The notes: generated from the sequence alone by a model not told the origin. 64,000 bases of DNA from Myxococcales bacterium (GCA_016706545.1 JADJJK010000011.1:181112-245111), one strand, 5' to 3'. Shown: positions 20,416 through 29,929, numbered from the stretch's first letter. Program-made: numbers and translations.

Positions 20416-21123
20416 TTACTCGATGGCCTCGGCGATGGCCAGCCCCACCGCGCGCGGAAAATACACGACCAGCCCGCGCCAGCGCACCCGATCGGCGCGC
20501 AGCGCCGCCTTCGAGACAGCCACCCCGATGAGCCACAGCGACTCGGGGCGACGCAGCTCCACCCCGTGGCACGCCGCGATCGCCTCGCGGCGGCCTGGCG
20601 GCTCGCCCTCGCCGCGCTCGAGGCGCCGCACCGCCAGCGCCAGCTCCGCCACCGCCACCTCGCCGCCGGCCGCGAGCTGCGCCATCGCCGCCGCCACCGT
20701 GGCCCGCCGATTCTCCACCACCACCGCCAGCGCCGTGGCGCCGCGCCGACGCAGCCACGACTCCAGCCCCTCCCGCTCCTGCGGCGAGAGCTGCCCATGC
20801 GGAAACCAGCCCAGCGCGCGGCGCGCCAGCCACACCGCGACCGGCGCGTGCGACGCCGACGTCAACACCGCGCTGGCCTCCGGCTCGGCCAGCGCCAGCT
20901 CGATCCAGTCGGGGTGCGCGCGCCGCGCGCTGGCCGGCACCGGGCTCGCGACCGCGGCCAGGACCCGCGCGATCCGCCGCGTCCGCTCCGCCGGCTCCGC
21001 CGCCGCTAGCTCCGCTGCGCTGTGCCGGGCCAGCGCGCCCAGCGGCTCCGCCAGCCACCGCAGCGCCGCCGGGTCCTGCCCGGCCCGCTCGGCGATCACC
21101 GCCAAGAGCTCGCCGTCGATCAT
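20416..21123 (-). CDS. Hypothetical Ala/Arg-rich protein
   Basis: Family not recognised. 235 residues from ATG 21123 (a GTG at 21141 is the alternative). Predicted mostly helical and leucine/alanine-rich with repeated LAxxExxxR patterns, no signal peptide and no transmembrane segment, so cytoplasmic. It lies 51 bp after the AMP-ligase stop on the same strand, and its 3' end is 12 bp from the convergent dus stop. Good codon-position GC bias and length support a real gene; function unknown. Confidence 0.7.
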   Translation of the reverse strand: MIDGELLAVIAERAGQDPAALRWLAEPLGALARHSAAELAAAEPAERTRRIARVLAAVASPVPASARRAHPDWIELALAEPEASAVLTSASHAPVAVWLARRALGWFPHGQLSPQEREGLESWLRRRGATALAVVVENRRATVAAAMAQLAAGGEVAVAELALAVRRLERGEGEPPGRREAIAACHGVELRRPESLWLIGVAVSKAALRADRVRWRGLVVYFPRAVGLAIAEAIE

Positions 21124-21174
21124 CGCGCCGCTCGCCGCCACCGCGGCCGGCGCAGGGCAGCGCGGCAGCGCACG

Positions 21175-22842
21175 TCAGGTGTCTTCTTGCCCGGTCTCCG
21201 CCGGACGTCGGCGCCGCCGAGGCTGCAGGCGATAGCGCAGCACCTTGCCACCTGGGCCACGCGGCAACGCATCCACGAACTCGATCCAGCGCGGGTACTT
21301 GTAGGGCGCCAGCACTTGCTTGACGTACTCCTGCAGCTCGGCGACCAGGCCGGCGTCGCCAGCGTGGCCCACGTTGGGCACCACGAACGCCAGCGGCTTG
21401 ATGAGGCCGTGCTCGTCTTGCGCGCCGATCACCGCGCACTCCCACACCGCCTCGTGGGCGGTCAACGCCCGCTCCACCTCGACCGGGGAGACCCACTTGC
21501 CGCCCACCTTGAACAGATCGTCCACGCGCCCGCAGTGGCTGTAGTTGCCCGCGGTGTCCACCATGAAGCGATCGCCGGTGGTGAACCAGCCGTCGGAGCC
21601 GAGCCCGCGAGCGCCAGCCGGCACCTCTTCGTGGTCGCCCGGCGAGCCAGCCAGCGAGGCGCCCGGCGAGCCAGCCAGCGAGGCGCCCGGCGAGCCAGCC
21701 AGCGAGGCGGCCAGCGAGCCAGCCAGCGACGGACTGCGGAGCTGCAGCGTGCCGATCTCGTCCACCCCGACCTGCCGGCCATCCTCATCCACCAGCCGCG
21801 TCTCCACGTCGGGTAGCGGTCGGCCGCAGACCGCGGCGCGGATGCCCGGGTCATCGCTGCGCCCGCCCAGGGCGAACTGAAAGATCTCGGTGAGCCCGTA
21901 CCCCACCGTGACCTCGGTGCCCAGCACCGAGCGAATCCGCGGGATGAGCTGATCCGGCATGCTCTCTGCGCCCGCCACCGCCGCGCGCAGACCGGCCAGC
22001 GGGCGCTGGCGGCTGCCCGCGTCCTGGACGAGCTGGCCATAGATGGAAGGCGTGGCGAACAGGAGCGTCGGACCAAACGCCGCGATCGCGGCGTAGAGCG
22101 ACTCGGATTTGGGCTGCGCGGGGAACATCAACACCTGCGCGCCCGCGGCCAGCGGAAAGAGCAGGCCCACGCCCAGCCCGTACGCGGTCGACAGCCTGGC
22201 CACCGAGAGCACCCGATCCGCGGGTCCCATCTCCAGGAAACGCAGCCCCGCGGAGTCGTGCGCCGCGGCGATGGTCTGCGCGCTGTGGCCAATGCCGCGC
22301 GCCGCGGTGAGCGCAGGCCCGGCGGAGTAGAGCATCAGGCAAGGAGCGGTGGCGGCGCGCACCACCGCCGGGATCGGCGCGGCGCGCGCGATCTGCGCCG
22401 ACAGATCGTGCTCGCTGGTGCTGCGGGATCCGCGAGAGCCCAGCGCCAGCACGTGCCGCAGCTTGGAGGCCCCCGCGCGGGCAGAGTCGATCACCTCGCG
22501 GTGCTCCGGATCGACGATGACCATCGCCGCCTCGCACTGCACCAGGTGCTCCACCAGATCGTCGGCGGTGGCCAGCTCCGACAACGGCACCGCGACCCCT
22601 CCGCAGTGGATCACCCCGAGGATCGAGGTGACCGCCTCGATGGTGTCGCGCATCACGATGGCGACCCGCTCGCCCTCCACCAGCCCCAGCTCCCGCAACG
22701 CGCCCGCCAGCTTGGCAACCGTGTCTTCCAGCGAGGCGTAGGACACCGAGCGCTCACCTTGCGTGAGCGCCGGCCGCTGCGCATCGCCGTGTCGTCGGGC
22801 GGATTCGAAGATCCAAGCCGACAGGTTGCCGTGGTCCGACAT
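21175..22842 (-). CDS. Benzoate-CoA ligase-like AMP-dependent synthetase with degenerate P-loop
   Basis: Adenylate-forming enzyme superfamily, 555 residues, closest in layout to benzoate-CoA ligases. Conserved motifs: LSTAYGLGVGLLFPL, VGYGLTEIF (A5), GWFTTGDRF (A7), GRVDDLFKVGGKWVSPVEVE (A8), and the catalytic-lysine region GPGGKVLRYRL (A10). The ATP-binding A3 motif, normally YSSGSTGxPKG, instead reads YSAGPALTAARGIG at residues 172-185 with the Ser/Thr/Gly core lost, so acyl-adenylate formation may be impaired. A 24-bp tandem repeat (21640-21735) inserts SLAGSPGA units before the A7 region. The substrate is unknown, and it may be inactive or regulatory. Confidence 0.85.
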   Translation of the reverse strand: MSDHGNLSAWIFESARRHGDAQRPALTQGERSVSYASLEDTVAKLAGALRELGLVEGERVAIVMRDTIEAVTSILGVIHCGGVAVPLSELATADDLVEHLVQCEAAMVIVDPEHREVIDSARAGASKLRHVLALGSRGSRSTSEHDLSAQIARAAPIPAVVRAATAPCLMLYSAGPALTAARGIGHSAQTIAAAHDSAGLRFLEMGPADRVLSVARLSTAYGLGVGLLFPLAAGAQVLMFPAQPKSESLYAAIAAFGPTLLFATPSIYGQLVQDAGSRQRPLAGLRAAVAGAESMPDQLIPRIRSVLGTEVTVGYGLTEIFQFALGGRSDDPGIRAAVCGRPLPDVETRLVDEDGRQVGVDEIGTLQLRSPSLAGSLAASLAGSPGASLAGSPGASLAGSPGDHEEVPAGARGLGSDGWFTTGDRFMVDTAGNYSHCGRVDDLFKVGGKWVSPVEVERALTAHEAVWECAVIGAQDEHGLIKPLAFVVPNVGHAGDAGLVAELQEYVKQVLAPYKYPRWIEFVDALPRGPGGKVLRYRLQPRRRRRPAETGQEDT

Positions 22843-22949
22843 CTTTGTCCGATAGTATCAGGCAAACGCGGCGGCGGTCACGGCCGCCCGGCGGTTTGGC
22901 GCACCACCTGGGATCGGATCTCGGGGGCAAGTCGTGCTATTGCACGACC

Positions 22950-23588
22950 ATGCGCATCGTGGCCGGCGACCTTGGGGGCCGAGTGCTGCGCGCGCCGCGC
23001 GGCGACGCCACCCGCCCCACCTCCGAAAAAGTGCGAGAGGCCCTGTTCTCCATCCTGGGCCCGCCCGGCGCGGACGACCAGATCCTCGACCTCTTTGCCG
23101 GCGCCGGCGGGCTGGGCCTCGAGGCGCTGTCGCGCGGCGCCCGGCACGCGACCTTCGTCGACTCCTCGCGGGCGGCGCTGGCGGCGCTGCAACAGAATGT
23201 CACCGAGCTGGGCGTCGCCACGCGGGTCACCATCGTGGCCGGCGACGCCGTGCGCCTGGCCACCACGCTGCGCCCGCCCGCCGCCGCCGCCGCCAATAGC
23301 GGGCAAGCCGCTGGCGAGCACGCCGCTGGCGAGCACGCCGCGCCGCGCCCGCCGACCTGGCGCTGGGTGTTCATCGATCCGCCCTACGCATCGGATCTGG
23401 CGGTCCGCGCCGCGATGGCGCTCCCCGCCGAGGCGATGAGCGCGCGGACGGAGGTCGTGATCGAGCACGATCGACGCAACGCTCCCCCGGACCGCCTGGG
23501 AGATCTGCTAAGAAGGGACCTGCGTCGCTATGGCGACACCCTGATCTCGCTCTACCGCCCGCGACCGGAGCAGCCATGCCAGGTATGA
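22950..23588 (+). CDS. rsmD: 16S rRNA (guanine966-N2)-methyltransferase
   Basis: Methylates G966 of 16S rRNA using SAM. From ATG 22950 (212 residues) it reads MRIVAGDLGGRVLRAPRG, then RPTSEKVREALFSIL, the SAM motif LDLFAGAGGLGLEALSRGA and the catalytic motif FIDPPY. These are the full RsmD signature. A 15-bp tandem repeat (about 23300-23345) adds AAGEH units in an internal loop without breaking the frame. Its 3' end overlaps coaD by 13 bp, the common rsmD-coaD pairing, so translation is coupled. Confidence 0.96.
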   Translation: MRIVAGDLGGRVLRAPRGDATRPTSEKVREALFSILGPPGADDQILDLFAGAGGLGLEALSRGARHATFVDSSRAALAALQQNVTELGVATRVTIVAGDAVRLATTLRPPAAAAANSGQAAGEHAAGEHAAPRPPTWRWVFIDPPYASDLAVRAAMALPAEAMSARTEVVIEHDRRNAPPDRLGDLLRRDLRRYGDTLISLYRPRPEQPCQV

Positions 23589-24163
23589 CCCCCACCGCCC
23601 GTTCGAGAACGCGCAAGAGTCCCACCAAGGCTCCTCGACAAAGCCGACTCGCGGTCTATCCCGGGACGTTCGATCCCATCACCAACGGGCACCTGGACAT
23701 CCTCGAGCGAGCGCTGCGCCTGTTCGATCGCGTCATCGTCACCCTCGCCGTCAACCCGCGCAAGGAGCCGCTGTTCTCGGTGGAGGAGCGGGTGGCGTTC
23801 ATCAAGGGCGCGCTGCCGGAGCATCAGGCGCGGCTCAAGTTCGCCTCGTTCGATGGCCTGCTCGTCGACTTCGTGAAGAACTGCGGCGCCACCACCATCG
23901 TGCGCGGGCTGCGCGCGTTGGCGGACTTCGAGTACGAGTTCCAGTTTGCGCACATGAACCGCCGGCTGGCCCCGACGATCGACACCATGTTCTTCATGAC
24001 GGACGAGCGCAACCACTACGTGAGCTCGTCCCTGGTCAAGGAGGTCGCCAGCCTGGGCGGCGACGTCACCGGCCTGGTGCCCCCGGCGGTGGTGGCCGCG
24101 CTGGGCGCCAAGTACAAGCGCCCGAGCGCGGGTCCCTCGCGGCGGTCGAGGTCGCGCTCATGA
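23576..24163 (+). CDS. coaD: Phosphopantetheine adenylyltransferase
   Basis: Fourth step of coenzyme A synthesis, transferring AMP from ATP to 4'-phosphopantetheine. 195 residues. The nucleotidyltransferase motif is YPGTFDPITNGHLDI, with TNGH as the (T/H)xGH signature. TTIVRGLRALADFEYEF and YVSSSLVKEVASLGGDV follow. The first 24 residues are an Arg/Lys/Thr-rich extension absent from usual CoaD (about 160 residues), so a start nearer LAVYPGTF cannot be excluded, though ATG 23576 overlaps rsmD in the usual coupled manner. Confidence 0.96.
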   Translation: MPGMTPTARSRTRKSPTKAPRQSRLAVYPGTFDPITNGHLDILERALRLFDRVIVTLAVNPRKEPLFSVEERVAFIKGALPEHQARLKFASFDGLLVDFVKNCGATTIVRGLRALADFEYEFQFAHMNRRLAPTIDTMFFMTDERNHYVSSSLVKEVASLGGDVTGLVPPAVVAALGAKYKRPSAGPSRRSRSRS

Positions 24164-24259
24164 CGCGAGCCCGGTAACTCTGCATAGCTTCCGGGCAGGC
24201 GGACATTTTCTTCTCGCTCGTTTCTGCCCTGTCAGACTGTCTCTCTCTGGAGATTCGAT

Positions 24260-25468
24260 ATGCCAACTCCACTCAAGCTCGCGAGCCGACTCGATCCCAT
24301 CCTTCCGTCGATCACCTTGGCCGTCACCGCCAAGGCCGCGCGCCTCAAGGCCGAAGGCATCGACGTCATCAGCTTCGGCGCCGGCGAGCCGGACTTCGAC
24401 ACCCCGGACCACATCAAGGAGGCCGCGCGCAAGGGCCTCGACCGCGGCGTCGCGAAGTACACCGACGTCGCTGGCCTCCTGCCGCTGCGCAAGGCCATCG
24501 CCACCGAGCTCTCGCGCGTGCATCACACCGCCATCGCCCCCGAAGAGGTGCTGGTGTCGTGCGGGGCCAAGCACAGCCTCTACAACCTGTTCATCGCGCT
24601 GCTCGATCCCGGCGACGAGGTCATCATCCCGGCGCCGTACTGGGTGTCGTATCCGGACATGGTCCGGCTCGCCGGCGGACACCCGGTGATCGTGGAGACC
24701 TCCGCCGCCGACGACTTCGCGGTGCGCGCGGACGTGGTGGCGTCAGCGGTCACCCCTCGCACGCGCGCCATCGTGCTCAACACGCCGTCCAATCCCACCG
24801 GCGCCGTGTACTCGCGCACCCAGATCGAGGCGCTGGCCAAGATCGCGCTGGAGCGAGACCTGCTGGTCATCTCCGACGATATCTACCGCTCGCTGGTGTA
24901 CGGCGACGCGCAGTATGTCTCGATCGCCGCGCTGGGACCGGAGATGGCCAAGCGCACCGTGCTCATCGACGGCGTCTCCAAGACCTACGCGATGACCGGC
25001 TGGCGCATCGGCTACACCGCCGGCCCGCCGGCGATCATCAAGGCCATGAACAAGATCCAGGGGCAGTCCACGTCCAACGCCTCGCACATCGCGCAGGTCG
25101 CCACGCTGGCCGCCTTGACCGGGCCGCAGGAGTGCGTGGAGACCATGCGGCGCGCCTTCGACGAGCGCCGCCTGGAGATGCTCTCGCTCTTGCGCGCGAT
25201 CCCCGGCGTCACCTGCCGCGAGCCCAAGGGGGCCTTCTACTGCTTCCCGGACTTCTCCGCCTTCGTGGGCAAGCGGACTCCGGAGGGCTCCATCCTCGAT
25301 GACGATGTCCAGCTCTGCGACTGGCTGGTGGAGGTGGGGAAGGTCGCGGTGGTGCCGGGCTCCGGCTTCGGCGCGCCGGGCCACGTCCGCCTGTCGTATG
25401 CGTGCGGCATGCCCCAGATCCGCGAAGGCGTGGCCAGGCTCGCCCAGAGCGTGGCGCGCCTGAGCTGA
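24260..25468 (+). CDS. aspC: Aspartate aminotransferase family PLP enzyme
   Basis: Class I aminotransferase (402 residues) interconverting aspartate/oxaloacetate with glutamate/2-oxoglutarate. Motifs: FGAGEPDFDTPDHIKEA, VLNTPSNPTGAVYS, and the PLP-lysine motif DGVSKTYAMTGWRIGY (Lys near 238), ending GHVRLSYACG with the substrate-binding Arg. The ATG at 24260 has a good Shine-Dalgarno (ctctggaga). It lies 96 bp after coaD on the same strand and may be read from its own promoter. Exact substrate preference (aspartate, or prephenate as in some relatives) is inferred only from family. Confidence 0.94.
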   Translation: MPTPLKLASRLDPILPSITLAVTAKAARLKAEGIDVISFGAGEPDFDTPDHIKEAARKGLDRGVAKYTDVAGLLPLRKAIATELSRVHHTAIAPEEVLVSCGAKHSLYNLFIALLDPGDEVIIPAPYWVSYPDMVRLAGGHPVIVETSAADDFAVRADVVASAVTPRTRAIVLNTPSNPTGAVYSRTQIEALAKIALERDLLVISDDIYRSLVYGDAQYVSIAALGPEMAKRTVLIDGVSKTYAMTGWRIGYTAGPPAIIKAMNKIQGQSTSNASHIAQVATLAALTGPQECVETMRRAFDERRLEMLSLLRAIPGVTCREPKGAFYCFPDFSAFVGKRTPEGSILDDDVQLCDWLVEVGKVAVVPGSGFGAPGHVRLSYACGMPQIREGVARLAQSVARLS

Positions 25469-25472
25469 GCCT

Positions 25473-25582
25473 GCGCCGGCAGCTGAGCCAGCGCGCCGGT
25501 AGCTGAGCTGAGCGCCGGCAGCTGAGCTGAGCGCGCCGGCAGCTGAGCTGAGCGCGCCGGCAGCTGAGCTGAGCGCGCCGCG
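25473..25582. repeat. Tandem repeat of 19-21 bp after aspC
   Basis: About four copies of cgccggcagctgagctgagcg start within a few bases of the aspC stop codon, and the gctgag core resembles the last codons of aspC. Non-coding. Confidence 0.85.
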
Positions 25583-25619
25583 ACCGCCGAGGCGGCGCCA
25601 AGCTCCAGCGCGGCGTCCG

Positions 25620-27346
25620 CTACCAGCGGCGGTGCCCGACCTCGCCGACCACGTACGAGACCCCATCCACCACCGCCAGCACCACCACCGAATCGCCGCG
25701 GGGTCGGGGCAACCGCACCGAGGTTCCCGATGACCCCGACGAGCCTTGGGGGCCAGGGACCGGCGTCAGCGCCACCACCTCGGTGCTGTAGTCCGCGATC
25801 GCGGCGTACGTGATCGCGCCAGCGGGAGCCGGCCCGGTCCACTGCGGCTCGACCACGAGCTGCCCGCCTTGCTCCTGCACCCGCCCCAGCGCCGAGATGA
25901 GCCCCTGGGGCCCAAGCTCTCCCAGGACCGCCAGCCGATGCGGCCGCAGCGCCGCGACCGCCGGATACGCCTCTGCCTGGAAGGCCGCCAGGTGGAGCCG
26001 CACGCCCCAGACCCCGAGCTCTGGAAACTGCGCCTGCAGCACCGAGGTGAGCGCGCCAAGCCGCTGCCGCAGCTCCTTGGCCGAGCGCACTCGGTGGAGC
26101 ATGCGAAACGTGTGATAGCCGTCGACCCAGGCCTGCGCCTGTGGCGGAACCGGGGCAGCGGCCAAGATCGTGGTCACCGCGCCGGGCATCTCGTACGTGG
26201 CGTGGCGGTGATACGGTCGCTTGGCGCGCACATAGCCAAACATCGGATAAGCCGAGAACGGATACGTGCGCAGCGACTGGTCCAGCCAGAAGGCTGCGCC
26301 CAGATCGTAGGCCAGGAAGGCCACCACGAAGATCGAGACCCCGGCCCTGCGACGGGCCGACTGCGCCGCCTGCCCCGACGAGGCGCCGGCGCCCAGCGGC
26401 GCCAAGGGGCGGGCTTGTGGGGCCACCGCGCGCACCTGCCGCTCCTTTGCGCCGCGCGCGGCACAGAGCCAGTGTTCCCAGTCCACGAACACCGCCAGGA
26501 GCGGCAGCCAGTGGACGTTCCAGAGATCCATCACCACGCCCAGCGCCAGCACCTCCACCACGAAGGTCAGCCCCGCGGCCAACCGCAGCCGCGGCCGATC
26601 GACCAGCAGCACCGCGGTGAGCGGCGTGACCTGCGCCAGCAGGTTGAGCGCCGCCGCGGCTTGGTACCGCCAGACGTCGCCGAGCAGCCAGTCCGCCGCC
26701 GCGGTCCGCGGCGCGCCGATCCAGTCGAAGCGAGCCAGGAGCTGATGACGGAGGTTGTCGGAGAACGCCCACGCCAGGGTGAAGTCGCCAAAGAACCACT
26801 TCGCCATCGCCGCCGAGAAGAACATCAGCCCCACCGCGATCTGCACCAGCCGCAACGACCACTGGTAGCCCCCCGGCAGGTCGAGCGGCGGCGACCCGCG
26901 CCGACGACGGCGCCACGCATCGAGGCTCCACGTATCTCCGCCCCGCGCGCCGAAGAAGGCGAGCTGGGCCAAGAGCGGCAGGTTGTTGTGGTGGGACCAC
27001 GACGCGGTGAACGACACCTGATACGACGCCAGCGACGCGGCGGCGAGCCAGCTCACCACCACCGAAGCCCGCGTCCGCCAGCCCACCAGCATGGCGACCG
27101 TCGCGACCCACGCGACGATCCCCATCCCTCGATGAACCAGGCCGGCGGTGGCGCCTTGCCAAGCAGCATGAGCACGCCCACCGGACGGTACAGCTCCAGC
27201 GGAGCCTCCGCAGGATGGGCCGCATAGCCGCCACCGGTGGTGAGCCGCCACACCGTCCACAGCACGGAGCTGGCGATCGCCATCCGCACCAGGGCCGCGC
27301 TTGTTCGGCCGCCTGGAGCAAACCAGTAACGTCGCCAGCGCCCCAT
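25620..27346 (-). pseudogene. HTTM-domain membrane protein, frameshifted
   Basis: Horizontally transferred transmembrane (HTTM) / vitamin-K-dependent carboxylase-like membrane protein. The true start is probably ATG 27346, giving GRWRRYWFAPGGRTSAALVR and a first helix, but this frame is closed. From about 27128 downward the continuation (GMGIVAWVATVAMLVGWRTR, then SYQVSFTASWSHHNNL) lies in another frame that stays open to 25620. Adding one G in the GGG run at 27126-27128 fuses the two into a single protein of about 575 residues. The body has about eight hydrophobic segments and VGLMFFSAAMAKWF, typical of HTTM. It may be a genuine pseudogene or a sequencing error. Function unknown. Confidence 0.75.
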
Positions 27347-27447
27347 GGCCGACACCTTACTCGCGTTGCCGCCTGAGCGCTCGACTGCCCCCTGCGGGTC
27401 TTGAGCGCGGGTGTCGAGCGCACGATCCCTTGGCAGACGTCAGGACG

Positions 27448-27804
27448 TCAGATTCGGGCCGGCTTCACGCGCTGATCGAGGAAGCGCAGAAACAGCTCGA
27501 GATCTTGCTGCGCCGCTGCTGCCAGGTTCAGAAAGGAGAAGCCGAGCTGATACTCGCCGTTTATCGGCGTACACCAGACCGTGCGGCAACGCAGCCGGAT
27601 CGCCTCTGACTGCGCGCCGTCATCGAAGCGGAGCACAAGCTGGAGCTCCAGCTCGGTCCCCACCTCCACCGCCATTTGCAACAGCGCACACAATCCGCCG
27701 CGCGACACGTTCACCGTGCGGCCGGAGAGCAGCGCCCCACGCAAGGTGACAGAGATCTCGGCGTGGTGGGCAAACCGCGGGTGCTCCCGTTCGATGATGG
27801 TCAC
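27448..27804 (-). CDS. PilZ domain protein
   Basis: Small cyclic-di-GMP-binding-type protein of 118 residues. The two PilZ motifs are present: REHPRFAHH (RxxxR-like) near residue 6 and NVSRGGLCALL (D/NxSxxG) near residue 32. The closing strand GEYQLGFSFL follows. The missing second Arg (REHPR instead of RxxxRxxxR) leaves c-di-GMP binding plausible but unproven. Stand-alone PilZ proteins act as effectors for motility, secretion or polysaccharide. No RBS oddity and no operon partner; the next gene upstream is about 245 bp away. Confidence 0.88.
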   Translation of the reverse strand: MTIIEREHPRFAHHAEISVTLRGALLSGRTVNVSRGGLCALLQMAVEVGTELELQLVLRFDDGAQSEAIRLRCRTVWCTPINGEYQLGFSFLNLAAAAQQDLELFLRFLDQRVKPARI

Positions 27805-28049
27805 CTACAAACCTCCCAGGAGTACCTTCGCCCGCTTCCGCCGATGGCTCAAGCGGGTGCGCGCCGCCCAGATGATGCGGAAGCGCCCCAGAAGAACCCC
27901 GACCCCATAGAAGGTGCGCCAAGGCGCGCCAACGCGATGCCGCCCGTCTCACGCTGCAAGTAGCAGGGATCAGCGGCACATTTCCGCCCGCGCTGCACCG
28001 CATCGGCACAGCGCTGGGCGCAGAAGGGGGGAAGAACGGAGAGAGGCTG

Positions 28050-28463
28050 TTAGCGACGACGACGACGACGAGCCGGGCGCGGGGCGACCGCGGCGGCCTC
28101 GAGCTCCTCGAGGTGCTCGAGCATCTGGATCATCGTGTTGCGAGTGGCGGCATGCGGCTCATTGGTGATGGCGCGGCCCAAGCTGATCCGCAGCTCGGCC
28201 CGCAGCTCTGACTCGATGAGGCGGTAGGTCCGCAGGGCCTCTTCGGGGTCATAGTGGTGGAGATCGGCTTCGCAGCCGGTGGCGGCGATCCAGACAGCCG
28301 CCAATGCCGCAGCGCGGCGTCCAGGCTGAGAGACCCCGAAATCCTTGACGGAGGAACGCAGGCGCTGACGAACCAGCGTCACCGGTGGCAGGGCCACCAG
28401 GCCGTCGTTGTCTTCGTCGGGCCGGCGCAGAGCGGGTCGGGTGATTGACTTGTCGGTTTCCAT
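28050..28463 (-). CDS. Hypothetical protein with poly-Arg tail
   Basis: No recognised family. 137 residues from ATG 28463, which has a GAGGAG-like site about 15 bp upstream; the longer frame to 28616 reads as random. It has an acidic N-terminal segment, a central hydrophobic stretch (AAALAAVWIAATG) and a helical C-terminal half (TYRLIESELRAELRISLGRA). It ends in six arginines encoded by a (gac/cgt)n trinucleotide run at 28053-28070. It may be a small cytoplasmic or DNA-binding protein; the function is not inferred. Confidence 0.6.
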   Translation of the reverse strand: METDKSITRPALRRPDEDNDGLVALPPVTLVRQRLRSSVKDFGVSQPGRRAAALAAVWIAATGCEADLHHYDPEEALRTYRLIESELRAELRISLGRAITNEPHAATRNTMIQMLEHLEELEAAAVAPRPARRRRRR

Positions 28464-28612
28464 AGCGTTTTTCGAAGCTCCTCGCGGTCTTTTGAACCCC
28501 CCAAAAGAGCCGCGCGTAGGGCCGGACCTTGCCTCAACGAGTTGAGAAATGCGAGCAATTTCAGCGTTGAGGCAAAAAATATGTGAGGGCAGGTCAGCGG
28601 CGACGTTCGACC

Positions 28613-29524
28613 TCAAAGAGGTGGCGAATCAAGATGTTGGACCGAGTCGCAGCGTGTCGCCAGAAACTCGCCGATGCAATCGACCACAATCTGAGGTCTC
28701 TCAATCGGAGCTGTGTGCGAACCGTCTGGAATCTCTACTAGCGTGGCGTTGGGGATGGCTCCCGCCATGACTCGGCTGCGCTCCGGCGGCGTGAAGCCGT
28801 CCCGCGCGCCGCTGATGACAAGCGTGGGAACATCGATACTTGGCAGGAGATCTTCCGCGTTGTGCTCGCCAGCGGCGGCGAGCATCGACAAGAACAAGCG
28901 GATATCGACCCGCGACATGCCCTCGAGGTAGGGCATGAAGTCCGCAGGTCGCACGAGATCTCGCTGGATCTCCAGCAGCGTGGCGATCTCGTACGAGAGC
29001 TTGGTGGGCAAGACCCATCGCGTCAACTGGTTGATCACGAAAGGGAGTCGTGAGGTCAACCGCTGGATCTTGGGCAGCAGCTCTTCAAGGGCCGCCGACC
29101 CGCGAAAGGTCCGTAAGGGGTGAGAGGGAGAGCCGCACACGAGGATGAGGCCTGCGACACGTTGCCGGTGACGTCGAAAGGTCTCGAGCGCGACCTGGAC
29201 ACCCATCGAGTGGCCAACCAGCACTGCACGCGAGATCTTGGCGTCATCGAGCACCGCGGCGAGGTCATCCGCGAGGTCTTCTATGCGAACGCGCTGACGA
29301 TCGGCTGGTGCCGGCGTACGTCCGTGGCCGCGATAGTGAGGATGAACCGAGCGCCGATCCGCGAGGCTCTCCCGCAGATATCGCCACACGTATCCGTCAC
29401 AACCGATGCCGTCGCAGTACGCGAGCGCAGGCCGTGAATCGGCGACGCCCCACGACTCGTAAAACAAGGGCGTGCCATCGCTTCCAATAGCATAGGCCCA
29501 CGGAAACCCCGGGGTCTCAGCCAT
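28613..29524 (-). CDS. Alpha/beta hydrolase
   Basis: Esterase/lipase-like alpha/beta hydrolase, 303 residues, cytoplasmic (no signal). The nucleophile elbow is VGHSMGVQ with Ser106. The acid lies in SGARDGFTPP and the His in DGSHTAPIE. An oxyanion-type YRGHGRT segment follows strand 3. The substrate is unknown. The gene and its surroundings (about 28460-29930) are visibly less GC-rich than the neighbours, which could mark acquired DNA. Its stop is 149 bp upstream of the poly-Arg hypothetical gene on the same strand. Confidence 0.92.
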   Translation of the reverse strand: MAETPGFPWAYAIGSDGTPLFYESWGVADSRPALAYCDGIGCDGYVWRYLRESLADRRSVHPHYRGHGRTPAPADRQRVRIEDLADDLAAVLDDAKISRAVLVGHSMGVQVALETFRRHRQRVAGLILVCGSPSHPLRTFRGSAALEELLPKIQRLTSRLPFVINQLTRWVLPTKLSYEIATLLEIQRDLVRPADFMPYLEGMSRVDIRLFLSMLAAAGEHNAEDLLPSIDVPTLVISGARDGFTPPERSRVMAGAIPNATLVEIPDGSHTAPIERPQIVVDCIGEFLATRCDSVQHLDSPPL

Positions 29525-29607
29525 TGTCGCTCGCTTCCGCTCGCACGTCGATCATCGTTCCCTTGATGACCGCCGCGAGGTCACGCCTCCGCCACGCGCC
29601 GAGGGGT

Positions 29608-29808
29608 TTACGCGATCTCTTTCTCGTCTTCCTCGCCCGGGAACTCATTCACCGACGGGTACTTCATGATCTCCTTCCGGGCGATCTTCCATGCTTTTTG
29701 GACAATCCACGACAAGGACCGGTCTTGCCGCGTCGCTTCGTCCTGGATTTCCTTCAGCATGTCCTCAGGAAAATATAGTGACTGCTTGCGCTTATCCGAG
29801 CCGGCCAT
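29608..29808 (-). CDS. Ribbon-helix-helix protein
   Basis: 66-residue protein with the MetJ/Arc/CopG pattern. A short strand KQSLYFPEDMLKEIQDEA leads into helix DRSLSWIVQKAWKIAR, and an acidic tail GEEDEKEIA follows. It resembles the small RHH proteins common in Deltaproteobacteria/Myxococcota (TIGR04563-like; recalled, not checked). RHH dimers bind DNA, so it may autoregulate. It is divergent from dksA with 121 bp between starts and sits just upstream of the alpha/beta hydrolase gene (84-bp gap), so it may control either. Confidence 0.85.
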   Translation of the reverse strand: MAGSDKRKQSLYFPEDMLKEIQDEATRQDRSLSWIVQKAWKIARKEIMKYPSVNEFPGEEDEKEIA

Positions 29809-29883
29809 AACGTCTCGTAGTTTGTGGGCGAGCCATGCATGGTGTCAAGGTGTCGAGGAATTAATGAGAGATCCGATTTATGG

Positions 29884-29912
29884 TTGTCATCCCGCCAGGC
29901 CGCTACTATGGT
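29884..29912 (+). promoter_or_regulatory. Candidate sigma-70 promoter for dksA
   Basis: TTGTCA at 29884-29889, a 17-bp spacer, then TATGGT at 29907-29912. The predicted start would be near 29919, leaving only about 11 nt before the ATG at 29930 and no Shine-Dalgarno. Suggestive match only. Confidence 0.35.
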
Positions 29913-29929
29913 ACCGCGCCTTTTTACCC

